A stretch of 64,000 nucleotides of DNA from NCBI GenBank assembly GCA_037783545.1, contig JBBELK010000821.1:62001-126000 (forward strand), written 5' to 3'. This document shows positions 45,458 through 58,046 of this stretch, piece after piece. The translations under genes and the position numbers were made by a program. This DNA comes from Henricia sp. BOLD:AAB3569. Lineage: Eukaryota; Echinodermata; Asteroidea; Spinulosida; Echinasteridae. The notes beneath the pieces were generated by a model that ran no database searches, was not told the DNA's origin, and was given only the letters and a program-made list of their open reading frames with translations. Each line of letters begins with the position of its first letter. Positions within the stretch are counted from its first letter, which is position 1.

Positions 45458-46704
45458 GAAAGGTTCAAGCGTCACACTACATGCTGCATATGGCAAATGG
45501 GCAGCAGTATAAATCCATGCATGATTTTTGTATATGAATGGTAAAAAAGTTGTCTGCACGCAACTTTCTCGCACAAAGGTGCCATTTTACACGGAAGAAA
45601 ATCATGTGGCGTTTGTTACCATTGCTATGAAAACATTTAGGCCCTAGGCTGGCGTTTCTTGTCAACTCGTGAAGTAAAATTGTGGGTAACTGCAATTGAT
45701 ATATTGGGGCTAGCTACTGGCCCGGCACTAAATACAATATCCTCTTTCTACAGGCGCGCCAATTACAAAAGTCCTCTTTCTACTGGCGCGCCACTAATTA
45801 CTAGTCAGGAAATTATTGATGGACACACTTTTAAGACGTTCAAGAACTTGGCACGAGTTTCAGAAAGAAGCAAAAGACATGTATGGTTTCTGTAGCTCTG
45901 TAATTATTAAAACTACAATTTTGAGGTATAGCTATACCTATCACGACTACTACATAAAGAATGGACTCTTAAAGTGTGACGTCAGTTACCATTGTAAATG
46001 GATATCAGCGTTCGCTGGTAATTTGCAAAGACCATTGGTAAAGCGCAGGGAAAGTTCACTGGTTTTATTGTAGACCCAGTAACCTAACCAACACACAAAG
46101 GGTGACATTTTCACTTTAGTGCTCTATAACGTCAAATGGACAACCTGTAGGCTATATAATGCGGAATGCTTCTGGCATACAAAGTGGATTTCAAAAATCG
46201 GGAAAACAAAAATGTATGAACTGAATAAGTGACGTAATTACAGATATTAATCCAGATAATAAAAAAAAGTTAAAGCATTTCAGCTTGTAAACGTGTAATC
46301 TGTACAAATATCAAACATTTACAGTCGATTTTCCATTTTATACAGACTTTAAATGACCAATATGTAACCTTTCTTGTTAAAGTGGGATGGCAAGCTCGCT
46401 TCACTTTCATAGTTTTCAACAGAATTCCCTTCTTTGTATAGTCCTTTATGTGGTAAGAACATCAAAATTAAAATTTCTCTCTGAAAAAGTCCGAAATTTT
46501 CATGTTTTTTCTGAAGCCCTTTTTACGAGAATCTGAAAACGAAAGGTCACGTCAGTCAACTCGAGCCATGTGTGTGACGTATTACGTAGGAGACACACAG
46601 AGCTGCTAACATTTCCTTTGGTTTTCCGTGATTGTTTATGAATAATTGTTACCTAACAATTTAGGATGAAGGTTCAACCTAATCCAATTTATAAACATTG
46701 TATT

Positions 46705-47124
46705 TTAAGAAGTGTGACCAGATTTGTTTTTCTCAAAAAATGGATTTCGTTATAACATAAAAACCATGAAAATACCTCCCCAAAATACTATATGGGAAGA
46801 AAACAGAAAATTTTCAACCCCCAATTTGGATGTGGAAGCAAAAAGGTTGGTGAACAGTTTATTGAGCTCTGCGACCCCTGAAAAAGGTGGGGTGTGATGA
46901 GAGCCAGAAACATTGGTGTAATCACTGCACTGCTTTATGGAACTGGATAAAATAGTTTACTGAACTTTGGTGGTTTTTTGACGATATCCCTGGAAATACA
47001 CGGATTGATGCCGCAAAATTTCAGAATGGTAATAAAAAAAATATGACACGACATGGTATAAAAATCTCAAAACCCATGGGAGAAATCGGGGTGTCAAAAA
47101 TGTGATCTGGTCACCCTCCTTTAA
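46705..47124. mobile_element. MITE family 4, inverted copy
   Basis: Left end TTAAGAAGTGTGACCAGAT, right end TGATCTGGTCACCCTCCTTTAA; its middle reads as the reverse complement of 3356-3688. Confidence 0.75.
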
Positions 47125-47399
47125 GTTATTTTAAACATATTCTAAAGTGCAAACAAGTTAATCGTGTTTTAAAATAAAACGATATACTCATTTGGTACAA
47201 ATAAAAATAGATCACTCTTAATGAACAAAAAATAGAATATTATTACCGTGGGCTTGTGATAACCTTTAAACACAAAAATGATTTACTGTATTTGTACAAT
47301 ATGGCGGTTTAGATGCGCGTAAAACGCAAACATGAACGCAAAATGCTTTGAGCTCTTGGTCGTTACTTTAAGGAAAGCTTAAACTGACGAAAACAAAAA

Positions 47400-47615
47400 T
47401 CCACTTGACCAGACTAAATTTTTGCTGCTGCGTGGTGCACGCAGCAGGCGTAAAATACAGAATTAATACCGTGTTCACCGTAGAAAAGAATGGTTTATAG
47501 CAACCAGGCTGTTGATAGGCAATGGCATGCACCACGTACTACGTAGCAATAATAGTATAGTATGTGACTTTGTAAACTGCATCGCCATGCGAAAGTGAAG
47601 AATCCGGGGTGCCAG
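47400..47615. repeat. Dispersed repeat (family 7), copy 1
   Basis: GACTAAATTTTTGCTGCTGC, TGGTGCACGCAGCAGG and AACTGCATCGCC..GAAAGTGAAGAAT occur in the same order at 52948-53262 and inverted at 53685-53895. Confidence 0.7.
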
Positions 47616-47677
47616 CCATTATGGAAATGTTACACGCGAAGCTGGCCAAAATCTGTCACTCAGACCAAATACTTAAA

Positions 47678-48184
47678 GGGAGTATACATCATTGGTAATC
47701 TCGAAAATCAGAAATGTTCCCAGATTTACGCCTAACTTACACAATATAAACATGATGGCCGTAGAAAACTTCCCCTCAAATGGTTTTGTCTGAAGTGCTA
47801 TAGTCTTTGAGAAATGAGTAAAACAATTAGTTTTCGTCTCATGAGACGAAAATTCAATTCGCCCCAAAACCATTTCGCCCAAGTGCCATTTCGACCCCAA
47901 ACCACTTCGCCCGAGTGCCATTTCGCCCCAAATTACTTTGTCCAAACACTACATCGCCCAAATGCCACTTCACCCCAAAACCACTTCGTGCACAGGCCGT
48001 GGTTCAGGGCGAAGTGGTTTTAGGGCGAAATGACTGCAAACCCTTTTTTGACTGTTTTCTCAAAAGTTAGACGAAGTACAGAGCTGGTTTTTTCTCTGGT
48101 TGATTTTAATCATGCATATCTTCAATCCCACAGGGGGATAAAACTATTTGTAACAGTTTACCAATCATGTATACTATCTTTAAC
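47678..48184. repeat. Right arm of the inverted repeat around IgR-G/H
   Basis: Reverse complement of 39526-40036 (see that entry). Substitutions and small indels separate the arms, so it is not fresh. Confidence 0.8.
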
Positions 48185-48440
48185 GCATCATGAATGTTAC
48201 TTCTTCTAGAAATCATTTTAGACCTTTGCATTAATGAAAATGTCAATGAATTAAATTTGAATACGAAGGAAAGTACTGTAAGAGAATAATTAGAGATTAA
48301 TGAATTACTCAAAAATATACACATATAAAACTAAAGAAATATGTTAATATTCAATCAAGGTCTTGTACAAAATTTGCAGTCGTTTATTAGAAAAGTCTTT
48401 GCCTCAATTTCAAATGACTCATCAGGCCCATTTATTGACT

Positions 48441-48711
48441 ATAGACCTTTATCACGGTGCGTCCATTTTTGTATTGTTCCCCATAGTACGCGTCAGGTAC
48501 AATCGGTGCATCTGCGCCACCATGTGATAGATTCGTTGAGAATCACTGTCCACGCTGCGCGCTCTCTTGATCGCGCAACGCCTGTGCCATTGTGATGCAC
48601 ACAATGAACAATTTCAAAACAAGACCAAATTATTTTCTTCTGCAAGACTCGCTTTGGTTACGTTCATTTTAATAGAAGAAGGAAGATGGTCGCGCCGTGA
48701 TAAAGGTCTAT
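48441..48711. mobile_element. TIR element (ATAGACCTTTATCACGG), copy 1
   Basis: Ends ATAGACCTTTATCACGGTGCG and CGCGCCGTGATAAAGGTCTAT. Inner text GAATCACTGTCCACGCTGCG and ATCGCGCAACGCC recurs at 63841-64000. Confidence 0.75.
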
Positions 48712-48787
48712 TCCTTTCATATTTAGTTGGGCATGATGTTACAGTTGGGCCTAATGCTACAGTTGGGACGAACCATAAATTATGTGA

Positions 48788-51700
48788 TCATTGTGATTTA
48801 GCAATGCATTCACTCAAGTTGACCAGCTTAAAGCCTGATGTATGCACCAAGTAATCCATCATAAAAACAGAGACCATGTACGTATCTGGTAGATCTGTAT
48901 CCACGTTAAGAATGCCACCGCTATTCTTGCTCAAAACGTCGTGAATCCGCCTCAGGGCCTTAGGGATGCGTTCCACGTCGCGAAAGTGATAGTAATTATC
49001 CCAAGTCAGCTTCTCCTTGGCACCTGCAGGTTCAAAGAAAATTGAAGGAAATGGGTTTTGGTTTTAATTTGAACAAACTAAATACTGTCACATTCTGTTA
49101 GTAAGAGGTCCTCAGTAAATTGCACAATTCTTCGAAGTAACAGGAAACTTGTATACTATCAAGAAATAAACCAATGAAGAATACACCTGTTCTTAAATAA
49201 CCAATTAGGGGACGTCCATAAAGTACGAACGCTTAAAATGCAGACTTTTTAGACGCCTCTTCTCTCCCCCTGTACGCAAAATTTGTGACGTCACCCATAT
49301 ACTTTAACGTTGGGTGTACGCATTGGCCCTAACATCACCTCCACCCCCCATTGAACTCGTAAACATTCATTATTTGTATACTGACATATTTCAAATTTAA
49401 TAGCACCGACAGCCTCGTTTTATGTTGAGCTATTGTATTACGTCACACATCGTTTCATTTGAAAATTTGTCCACAAAATTCTTCAATTATAGATATTTAC
49501 CACTTCTTGGTGGAAATTCCATAGCTGGTTGAATAATTCTCAACCCTCTTCTGTTAGCCTCGTCGCTAATTCTCGACGTGATTTTCCCAGCCACTGTTGG
49601 TAAGTAGTACGGTGTCGTTATTCCGATTTCTTCCAGACGCAAGATAGTGCTAATCAGGCTCATTCGGACCCAGTTGCCTGAAATCAGCTCCAAGTGACCA
49701 GGAGGACTGTGCCCATCTTCACGCATGCCGATGTCGAAATGCTCCGCCCAGGATTTCACCGTCTCGGGGAAAGCTTTCACAAAATCACCATAGACGAACA
49801 ATGTGGCCGGTACTAGGGGCTTGTGAGCGGCTAGGGCCGACACTACTCTGTGTGCACGCTCATGGTTCATGCCAATAGTCACAGTCAATGCCACGGAGCC
49901 GTGTCCACAGTTTGTGTAGATTACGCCTGCTTCACCAGGGGTACCAGGTGGAACCTACATTAAAGATAAAATCGGTATCGGTATCCATTAAGATTGTTAT
50001 TTTTTTTCAATTTACCTACATGTATCAAGTTGTGTCTACTGTTTGAATGATATAACACGGTTTTTACCTTTACAGGATTAAGTTCCTCGATGTCATCATA
50101 GGTTCGTAGCTCGCCTGCCCAATCCAACATCTTATATGCTAAATGGTCCACATCTTCTCGAACCTTATCTTTCCCTTTTTGAGTCCAACCTGTCAACGTC
50201 CTGTCGTGATATTCGCCGTAAAACCTAGAGCAATTAAAAGAATCTCAACAGATGTAAACGATGCGGTTTTTGAGCTCACACAACAAACATATGGGTCTGT
50301 GGATCAAAGTGTTTTTGTCAGTCACTGATGAAGATCCACAGATTGAAACATTCAACTCCAAAAATTCTGCTTGTATGGGGCCGTCCAAAGTTGTCCAAAT
50401 TTCCACAGTTCTACACACAGTATTTTTTAAGAACCCCCTCCCACTAAAATACTACTTGGGTCTTTCCACGCTAATGGGCCTATTTGAAAAATAAGTCAAT
50501 AATTCCTTTCAGATGTCTTCAGTTTATTTCAAACTTAAAGAAATTTCCTTGTACTGTTCTCAGGAGATAACTTTTGCCTAAAAAGGTAAGAAAAAAGTTT
50601 ATAAATTTTTCTGTCACTACCATGAAGTGGTAACTTTTTACAGTGCATGTAAAGTCTTACGCAGTCTTCGACCCCCTTCCCCCTCCCCCTCCCCCTTTTG
50701 GTATTAATTTGGGGGAAAATGAATAATGCACAGCAGGTATCACTAGTTGAGTTTTGGCTTCACAACTTTTTACTTCTTGGCAGCAAATAACATTGTCAAG
50801 ATTTAGTTAAAGGAAGAGGTTATTCTGAAAGCATTACTTGTCAATGTAGTCAAACGCTTTGTCATTTAACATCTTCCTGAGAATCTCGTATTCCGCGCCT
50901 TCAACGTCCAATTTGAGAATGACGTAATCATCCTTGGAGAAGGTAGTAGTAATCCACTGGGAGAGGTCAATGACCGGGATCGTCTTGCGATAAGACAGCT
51001 TACGAAAACCTCCTGATATCAAAACAGACAAAAAGACATAAACTTGGATACAATATAATATGACATTTACTTAAAGTAAAACAAAACTTATCAATATATT
51101 ATTTTTATAACTCTAAAACTTACTCTATGATGATGATGATGATGATTAGATTTGTATAGCGCACATATCCACCTTGCAGGGTGCTCAAGGCGCTGTTACC
51201 ATTATTACCGCTGCCATCAGGGAATCACCAGAACCATTTCGCTTCAACTAGGTGGCTGCTGGTCAGGCGCACAACCCTATCAGCAGTTAGATTGTGGCAT
51301 TCCCCTTAACAGCTTCCCATATATCGCTTGGGTTGACGAGGTAACTAGGATTAAGTGCCTTGCCCAGGGACACAGACAAGTTGGTCGAAGTGAGGCTCGA
51401 ACCCCCAACCTCTGACTGGGAGTCCCGCTTCATACCCACTAGACCACACGCGCTCCCTATGAGTAGGTCTGTTTGTTAGTTTACCTGTCTTATTGTCTTT
51501 CTTCTCTTGGTTTGTGACAAACAGCGAACCGCCTCCCCACTGCATGTCTACACCATGGCTTAGTCCCTTCTTGGTACCCCAAACCATCTCTGAAAATGCT
51601 GTCATGTTACCTGCAACAAACATTGTCATGTTTAATATCAATAGGGTGTAATGGAAAAATAATAAAACATTTACGGTTAGTTACGTTACATATTTAGCAA

Positions 51701-54181
51701 TTTACTAGAGTTCTATCCTCTATTATATCAACATGCAAGCCTGTCAGTTCTCCATTTTGGTACCATCAATCCATCAAACCATCTCACCAACATCTACTAG
51801 TATACACAAAATAAATTATATTTATGAATTCAATGGTACGAATATTTTCATGAGTTTCAACCCCCCCTCCCTCCCCCGGGGTATCCCACGTAAGAGGTGG
51901 GGATTGTCACTTTTTAAGGATAAAGTCCCCACCCTGAGGCACATTTTATGTAACAAAATCCCCAGCCATGGGTGCAAAACATGCACGTTTGCTACCATAT
52001 GTGCTGACAATCCGATTTGTGTTTGTCAATGTCCCTATAGCCTGGTGCATGAAAAATGTGACAAAGTCCCCATCTAAGGGGTGGGGTTAGAACTGGGGGA
52101 GGGGGAGGGGGGGGGGGGGGGGGGAGGGGGGGGGGGGGGGGGGGAGGGGAAGGGGAAACAATTGATAGGTGTATAAAACAATAAAAATCACTAACCATTT
52201 TTTCCAGCTACACCAACTGGGCAATGCAGCTCATGTTTGTCATACGGGCTGAAATACGGAGTCAGACGATCATCGATTTCAAACGAGTGGATGGTGAAAT
52301 CGCGTCCACCAGGATAGGTCTCGCGAAACAGCAGTACAGTGGACGCAACATTAGCACCACAATCCAGCAGAAATTTACGAGGTTTTTTTTTTACCCCAAA
52401 TTGGGGATTTTGTAAACCAGGTTCGTCTGGCTTGTTCTGGGGCACATTTTTGTGAGTCTGAGAACGCACGGCTTCGATATTCCTGCCAAAGATGGAGACA
52501 AAGCGACAAACAAGGAAATCAATAGTAGGCTTATTGCAAGAGTAGCAATAAATTGGGGTTGTAATTATTATTTTGTAATTTATTTATTTAATGGGTAACT
52601 TTTTAATGAACTTCAATTCGCAACCCGTAGGCTGAATTGCATGAAGCTTACAGGGGCCAATTTCATAAAGCAATTAAGCACAAAAAGTTGCTTAATCAAA
52701 AATTTGTTTGCTTTATAAGAATGAGTCAATAGTCGAAATTGCATGATGTCAACTTGTGTTTTTCACAACAATATCTGCTATTCTTGCTAAAAACACAAGT
52801 TGACGTACAATTTTGATTATTAACCCATTTTTATAAAGCAAACAAAATTTTGATTAAGTGAATTTTTCTGCTTAACTGCTTAATGAAATTGGCCCCAGGT
52901 ATGTTCCACCTTTTGCATGTTTCACATAAATAGCATCTGATGTACCGACTAAATTTTTGTTGCTATGTGGTGCATGCAGCAGGTGTGAAGTACATCATCT
53001 TTTGTTAGTTGCCTAGGCAATGGCTCTACACTAAAAATCACTGAACCGTGTCCCTGTGCTTTTGCAATAATACTTTTTCTTTCGGCAACCCACGTCACAT
53101 TACGGCTGTCTATACCATGTTCACTGTCGAAGAGAAAAACAACCAGACTGTTGGTTGCAAGGCAAGGACGTGCACCACATAGCAACAACAGCATAGTATG
53201 TGGACTCTCCAAACTGCATCTCCATTTGAAAGTGAAGAATTTGAGGTGCGAGCCAATGTGCAAATATTGCTTTCCGTGACGTAGAACATCCGGGAATGTT
53301 TGGTGGTCAACTTTCACGCGCGTACACGCGCGCTCTACTAGACGCACATGGGCACGCGTAAAATATACTACCAGCGTACTTTCATTCGAAGATGCCGCAC
53401 GCGCGCCTTACGTTCAAATTATTAAGCATGCACTGCAGCTTGTAAAAACGACAGTGCTGCGCTTGAATTGATCACAATTTTTAGCCTGAAGAAATACATT
53501 TTTATCTTTAACATAATATAAAGCAAGGTTAAGTAACAGAGGTAAGTGCAACCAATGCGCTTTTATTGCTTTTTTGGCCGGTTATCACTTGAGCCACGTG
53601 GGTCATGAAAAAATTACAACCAAAATGGTGGATGGAAGGGGTGACGTCACCAGAAAGCAATCAATAAGCCGTAGTGCTATGTCTGGCGTTCCAAATTCTT
53701 CACTTTCAAACGGAGGTGCAGTTGAGAAAATCCACATACTGCACCGTTGCCGCTACGTTGTGCATGCTAATGCCTTAATCAACGGTCTGGTTGCTTTATG
53801 CCATTCTCTCCTACGGTAAACACAGTACTGATTCTGTACTTCACACATATCTGCTGCATGCACCACATAGCAACAACAATTTAGTCTGACCATCTGGATA
53901 CCAAATGTGCATGTGAAAGGGAGTATGTCAGAACATCATCACCCTATTCACGTGAAACACGGGAAAGACTAATTTGGACTAATGCTGTAGCCTGGTTCTG
54001 GCTTAACCACTTCTACTGACCTCAAGCTCGAGCCAAGTATCTGGACTGGATGCACCGATCGCTCGACATCACTGTGCTTAAAGTCGGCCATGAAGCTGAA
54101 CCATAGAAATGAAGGCACTAGACCGAGTAAAAATCCTGCTGCTAGGATCAGAATGCCGTAACGACTGGAAAGACGCCGCAT
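48788..54181 (-). CDS. Type II membrane protein: FkbM-type methyltransferase plus NodB-like C-terminal domain, 7 exons, 531 aa
   Basis: Model: complement of join(48788..49023, 49501..49954, 50068..50224, 50838..51012, 51485..51610, 52196..52482, 54021..54181), 1596 nt; all phases agree. The first donor, GTCAGT, is the weakest site. Residues 9-31 are a membrane anchor after a short basic cytosolic end, so a Golgi or ER lumenal enzyme is likely. Residues 91-98 give FLLDCGAN, the SAM-binding motif I; about 227-242 give ILKLDVEGAEYEILRK, the FkbM hallmark, followed by DYIDKFYGEYHDR. Residues about 302-531 form another domain: LFVYGDFVKAFPETVKSWAEH, then DGHSPPGHLEL, and a closing SGFKLVNLSECI, which resembles a polysaccharide deacetylase fold, but the usual catalytic Asp-Asp is not visible. 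Substrate is unknown; a glycan is plausible. Confidence 0.75.
51121..51460 (-). repeat. tRNA-derived SINE in a methyltransferase intron
   Basis: A (GAT)n tract and TTGTATAGCGCAC at the left are the SINE 3' end; the right end carries a tRNA-like head on the minus strand (plus: GGCTCGAACCCCCAACCTC, then ACCACACGCGCTCC). CCTTGCCCAGGGACACAGACA in the middle is shared with the elements at 37838 and 60172. Confidence 0.7.
52093..52160. repeat. G-rich low-complexity tract
   Basis: Runs of G broken by single A residues, in an intron of the methyltransferase gene about 35 bp from an exon edge. Confidence 0.9.
52651..52898. mobile_element. Palindromic MITE, family 5, complete copy
   Basis: Ends CAGGGGCCAATTTCATAAAGC and TTAATGAAATTGGCCCCAG. 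Arms with TTTGTTTGCTTTATAA and AACACAAGTTGACGT make a full-length fold. It lies in intron 1 of the methyltransferase gene. Confidence 0.85.
52948..53895. repeat. Inverted family 7 copies around a second element
   Basis: 52948-53262 and 53685-53895 are family 7 copies in opposite orientation (GTGGTGCATGCAGCAGG against CTGCTGCATGCACCAC). Between them lies 53271-53667, which is directly repeated at 56911-57328. All sit in intron 1 of the methyltransferase gene. Confidence 0.65.
53271..53667. repeat. Approximately 400-bp element (family 8), copy 1
   Basis: It shares with 56911-57328 GACGTAGAACATCCGGGAAT, TTCATTCGAAGATGCCGCAC, a donor-like ACAGAGGTAAGTGCAACC and a final GGGGTGACGTCAC, AAGCAATCAATAA. 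Confidence 0.7.
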
Positions 54182-56597
54182 CGTGTCTGAAGAAAACAGT
54201 CAAGGGTATTTTTTTCAGTATACATTGAACACAAGATATAAAACCATTCACGCACGTGCACAGCGCCCCCTCTGTTGTCACGCTTACGCAAGGACCGCTC
54301 GCACCGAAATTCTGTGCATTTACTTTATGCAGTAATTTTATCATTTATTTATCTCAGAAATGCAACATTTCCGACAGAAGTGCAAGTGGGAAGTAGGCCT
54401 ATATCTTAAAATTGGATGATCTGTTGATATTCCAGGAGGTAATTTCATTCAAATCTTTGTTCAATGTATACGGAAAAAATACCCAGTCAAGATTGTGTCA
54501 ACAGTGGCAAAATGATGATAGGCCTAAAATCCACATTCATGCTGTAAGAATTTACCAGTCAGACTTATCACAGTCATCTTGCATAAGGGAGCTCAGAGGG
54601 TATCTTAGCCCCCATACTACGCTAGAAAAACAAAAATTGGGCAGGAAAAAAATATTGGTTTATTACCATGCACGGTAAGTCAATTTCAACATGTGATAAA
54701 CTGGGTGTGTGTATTAACATCAGTAGAAGGTAAACAAACAGGTTCACTTTAGTTTGTTGTCATGGTTGTTTGTCGACTAAGGAGAGGCATTTGTCGCTTG
54801 ATTTCAGTTCCTCACGCGTGGATCACGTTCTACGCTGAACCAGCATGTCTCGAAACAGAAAAGGCGTGCAACACCTTTTAAACAAAATATTGCAAAAAAA
54901 TAGCAACATGTGAAATACATGTACACTTGTGTGGATGCCGAGAACCACTAGGTTACTCGTTTCCTTTCGCCATTGTTATCATTTAAATGCGATCAAACTT
55001 TGGGACCTACCTCGCTCTAAATCGTCTTTCCTCAATTCGTGCAAAACTTCCCCTTTCTTCGGTTAGTGAGAATTAAGATGAGAGGAAGAGTCGTCCGTTG
55101 CAACTACGACTATACCAAAACGAACGCCAGAATAACCTGTTAGAAAAAGACACCTCCGACTGCGTGATTCAGTAGATGATAACTGGCTGACAGGTAGCCG
55201 ACTATAAATGAAAGGTGCTGCTGACGAACTTGAATGAACTTTGGTATTCGGTAAAATTAGTCTATGCCCAACTTTGCTGATCCTAATCTGCTAATGGTAA
55301 CTAAAAGGTGTCCAGATGTGCCCACATACACCATGTGTACACTGGCCTTTTGTACTAAGTTGGACAGAATTACACCGCCATAAATGCTTCACTTTCGCTG
55401 TTCTGTGTGTCTCATCAGCATAGTCTGTTCCTTGCTCTATGGTCTCAGCATGGATGATCGGTCTCGATACTTTACGATATCTGATATGCATGCACGCTAG
55501 TGTACAATGTTCAGCTAGTATATAGGCCTACTTGTATTTGGCATCTTTGGCAGCGAAAGTAGCCATGCATTTATTATGCCCTTGACATGCATTGAGAATA
55601 ACCACTCAGCCATGCCCATACCGCTTACTCGGCGCAAATGCATTTGTTTACCACCATACGTTGTCATCACTGAACAGACAAGGTTACACACCAGGAAACC
55701 AATGCTAAATGCCAAATTGTCAAAAATAATTTAAAAATACTCACAACTCTCTCAGCGTCTGTAGACGACAACCAAAATACTCATTGAAATCTCATATTTT
55801 CAATTCTGTTCAATTTTTTAGGGGTAATCCGTTACTTTCATTCCTAATTTCCACATGAAACAAAACTACCCCTGCAAGAGAGAAAATTGCCAAACAGACC
55901 AGCGCCATTTTGGAAAGAAAGTCACATTCGCTACTGCCTACTGGGGAAAATACGGCAACTTTCACGAGCTACATTCTCCAAAATGTTTGTAGTTGGAAGA
56001 CAAAATACCCCACATCACGATGGTGGCCAGTTTCCCCAAAAGACCACACTTGTTCAGCTCGCAATTCTCTCTAATATAGAATTTGAGGGCATACTTACTA
56101 GGCCGCACCCACAAGACGAATAGACCGATCCAGTAAGCTCCGCCCATTTTGGAATTGACCAATCACAGCCTCAGGTTGAGGTAACCAAAAAGTGGATCTC
56201 CATTTTGGTTACTAGTATCGTCAGTACTCCTAAATCCACGCGGTCCTAATTCTACGCACTCGCATTATGTTTGCCGGCCAATGCGCGCGCGTACATCAGC
56301 GTTAGGTGCGCAGAATATGGAGGGTCGAGGATACCCGAGTCCTCAAAATTGTGTGCACAGAGCTAGCTACGGCGAAATGCAGCACGAGTGACGCAAAAAC
56401 ACCATAAACATCATTTTTATCAGCGCAGAGGACCCTAGCCGGTTAAAAAAAATGTGTTTTTGTGTAAATGGGAAAAACTCACCAAAATCAGCTTGTCGTT
56501 TTGTTACGTTGTGCATTCAATGCGTTCTAGATGTGTGTGGAGATGTTTTTGTTCGGTTACGCGTGTTGTACGTACGTGCACGCACACGACCGGATAC

Positions 56598-56738
56598 TTA
56601 AAGGCACAGGCTCGTCAGCAATGCGCGTGCGCCAAATTCGTGCCACGAAATACGCAGCTCCATAGCAAAAGCATGGAGCTGCGTATTTCGTGGAATTAAT
56701 TCGGCGTGCGCGCATTGCTGACGAGCCTGTGCCTTTAA
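56598..56738. mobile_element. MITE family 1, complete copy
   Basis: TTAAAGGCACAGGCTCGTC to GACGAGCCTGTGCCTTTAA, perfect outer arms. Confidence 0.88.
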
Positions 56739-56904
56739 GTGCACATTTTGCTTTCGAGCGTGCAGTTTATGTGCGTGTGCGTGTTTCAATACGCGCTTAC
56801 CAGGGCGCGGACGCCGACGCACGGCGCGGCCACGCGACTCTACTGCACACGTGCCAACATGCTCGGCAATTTTTAAATGGGCGGAGCTTACTAGATCGGT
56901 CTGT

Positions 56905-57328
56905 TGATTGCTTTCGATGACGTAGAACATCCGGGAATGTTTGGTGGTCAACAGTCACGCGCGTACACGCGCGCGCCAATAGACGCACATGAACACGCGT
57001 AAAAAATACTCACCAGCGTATTTTCATTCGAAGATGCCGCACGCAGGCGTTGTGATACGTTAACATTTTTGAGCAAGCACTCGGCTTATAAAAACGAAAG
57101 TGCTTTTACTTGATCGCGATGTTCAGCCTGAAGAAATGCGTTTTTATCTTTCTCGATACAACAGCCATGGAGCAACAACATAAAGCTAGTTCAAGCAACA
57201 GAGGTAAGTGCAACCAATGCGCTTTTCTTGCTCTTTTTGCTGGTTATTACTCGAGCCACGTGGGTCATGAAAAATGCCCACCAAAATGGTGGACGGAAGG
57301 GGTGACGTCACTGGAAAGCAATCAATAA
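56905..57328. mobile_element. Family 8 element with short inverted ends, copy 2
   Basis: It opens TTGATTGCTTTCGATGACGT and closes TGACGTCACTGGAAAGCAATCAA, so the ends are inverted relative to each other. It has a CRE-like TGACGTCA and a splice-donor-like CAACAGAGGTAAGTG. Confidence 0.55.
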
Positions 57329-57681
57329 ACAATTTTAAGTTCCTCGTGGTTCAATCCAAAGCGCTTCAGTGACCTCAACATAAAGAACCTCTTGTTGACA
57401 TTGCGTAACATTTCATCAACTTGTGAGTCCCATTTAAGATTATTTTGAAGCCATATACCAAGAACTTTAGCTTTCGTGACATACGGGATAGATTCAGTAC
57501 CGATTGTCAGATCTCGAACAGAAGGAGGAACTTTACTGAAACACACTTGGATGGCCTGACATTTGCTGGGATTAAGCTTCAAGAGATTGTCGTCTGACCA
57601 CTCCTTAAATATATCTAGATCAGCCTGAAGACAACCAGGGTCGGAGACCTTACGATTCTCAACAAATGTCAGGTCATCCAC
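57322..57681 (-). mobile_element. Reverse transcriptase fragment of a non-LTR retrotransposon
   Basis: The 119-residue frame has MDDLTF, then LKLNPSKCQAIQV, VLGIWLQNNLKWDSQV and KRFFMLRSLKRFGL, the order seen after the catalytic motif of CR1-like and related LINE polymerases (xxDDxxF ... LNxxKCxxxxF ... LGxxxxxxLxW). The first catalytic residue is Met in place of the usual Ala, Val or Tyr-Val. Both ends are truncated. Confidence 0.75.
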
Positions 57682-57850
57682 ATATTTCCAATATTCAGAT
57701 TTATCGACGCCATTTTAGACAACCACATTTGCAAATCGATAAACCTACAATGTTATAGTATAGAGTCATTTACCCAATGGAAAAGACCTTTATTATACGA
57801 ATGGCAATTTAAAATGGTCTTGAAACAGTTGACGACCTCCCATCTTATAA

Positions 57851-58046
57851 TAAACCCTTTCACGGTTATCGACGCCATGTTGTTCACGGGGCAGTTTGAA
57901 CACGCGCATGCTGTGTGCGTGCGCGGATCGTATTCGAATGCATTGTTAGGTCACTGTGCATTAGCTACGATCCGCGCACGCACACGGCAACGCGTGTTCG
58001 AAGTGCCCCGTGAACAAAATGGCGTCGATAACCGTGAAAGGGTTTA
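57851..58046. mobile_element. Palindromic MITE, family 2, copy 2
   Basis: TAAACCCTTTCACGGTTATC to GATAACCGTGAAAGGGTTTA, with the arms CGACGCCAT/ATGGCGTCG intact. Confidence 0.88.

Larger units (their letters stand above)
45289..48787. other. Gene-free stretch after IgR-H
   Basis: It has two nearly identical CCTCTTTCTAC..GGCGCGCCA units at 45750-45793, AT-rich unique DNA, a family 4 MITE (46705), another dispersed repeat (47400-47615), the right arm of the long inverted repeat (47678) and a TIR element (48441). No coding exon is supported. Confidence 0.6.

Noticed and set aside
54412-56162. Several 60-90 residue ORFs on both strands
   Set aside because: No start context, splice context, repeats of domains or family motifs; length fits chance in this base composition.
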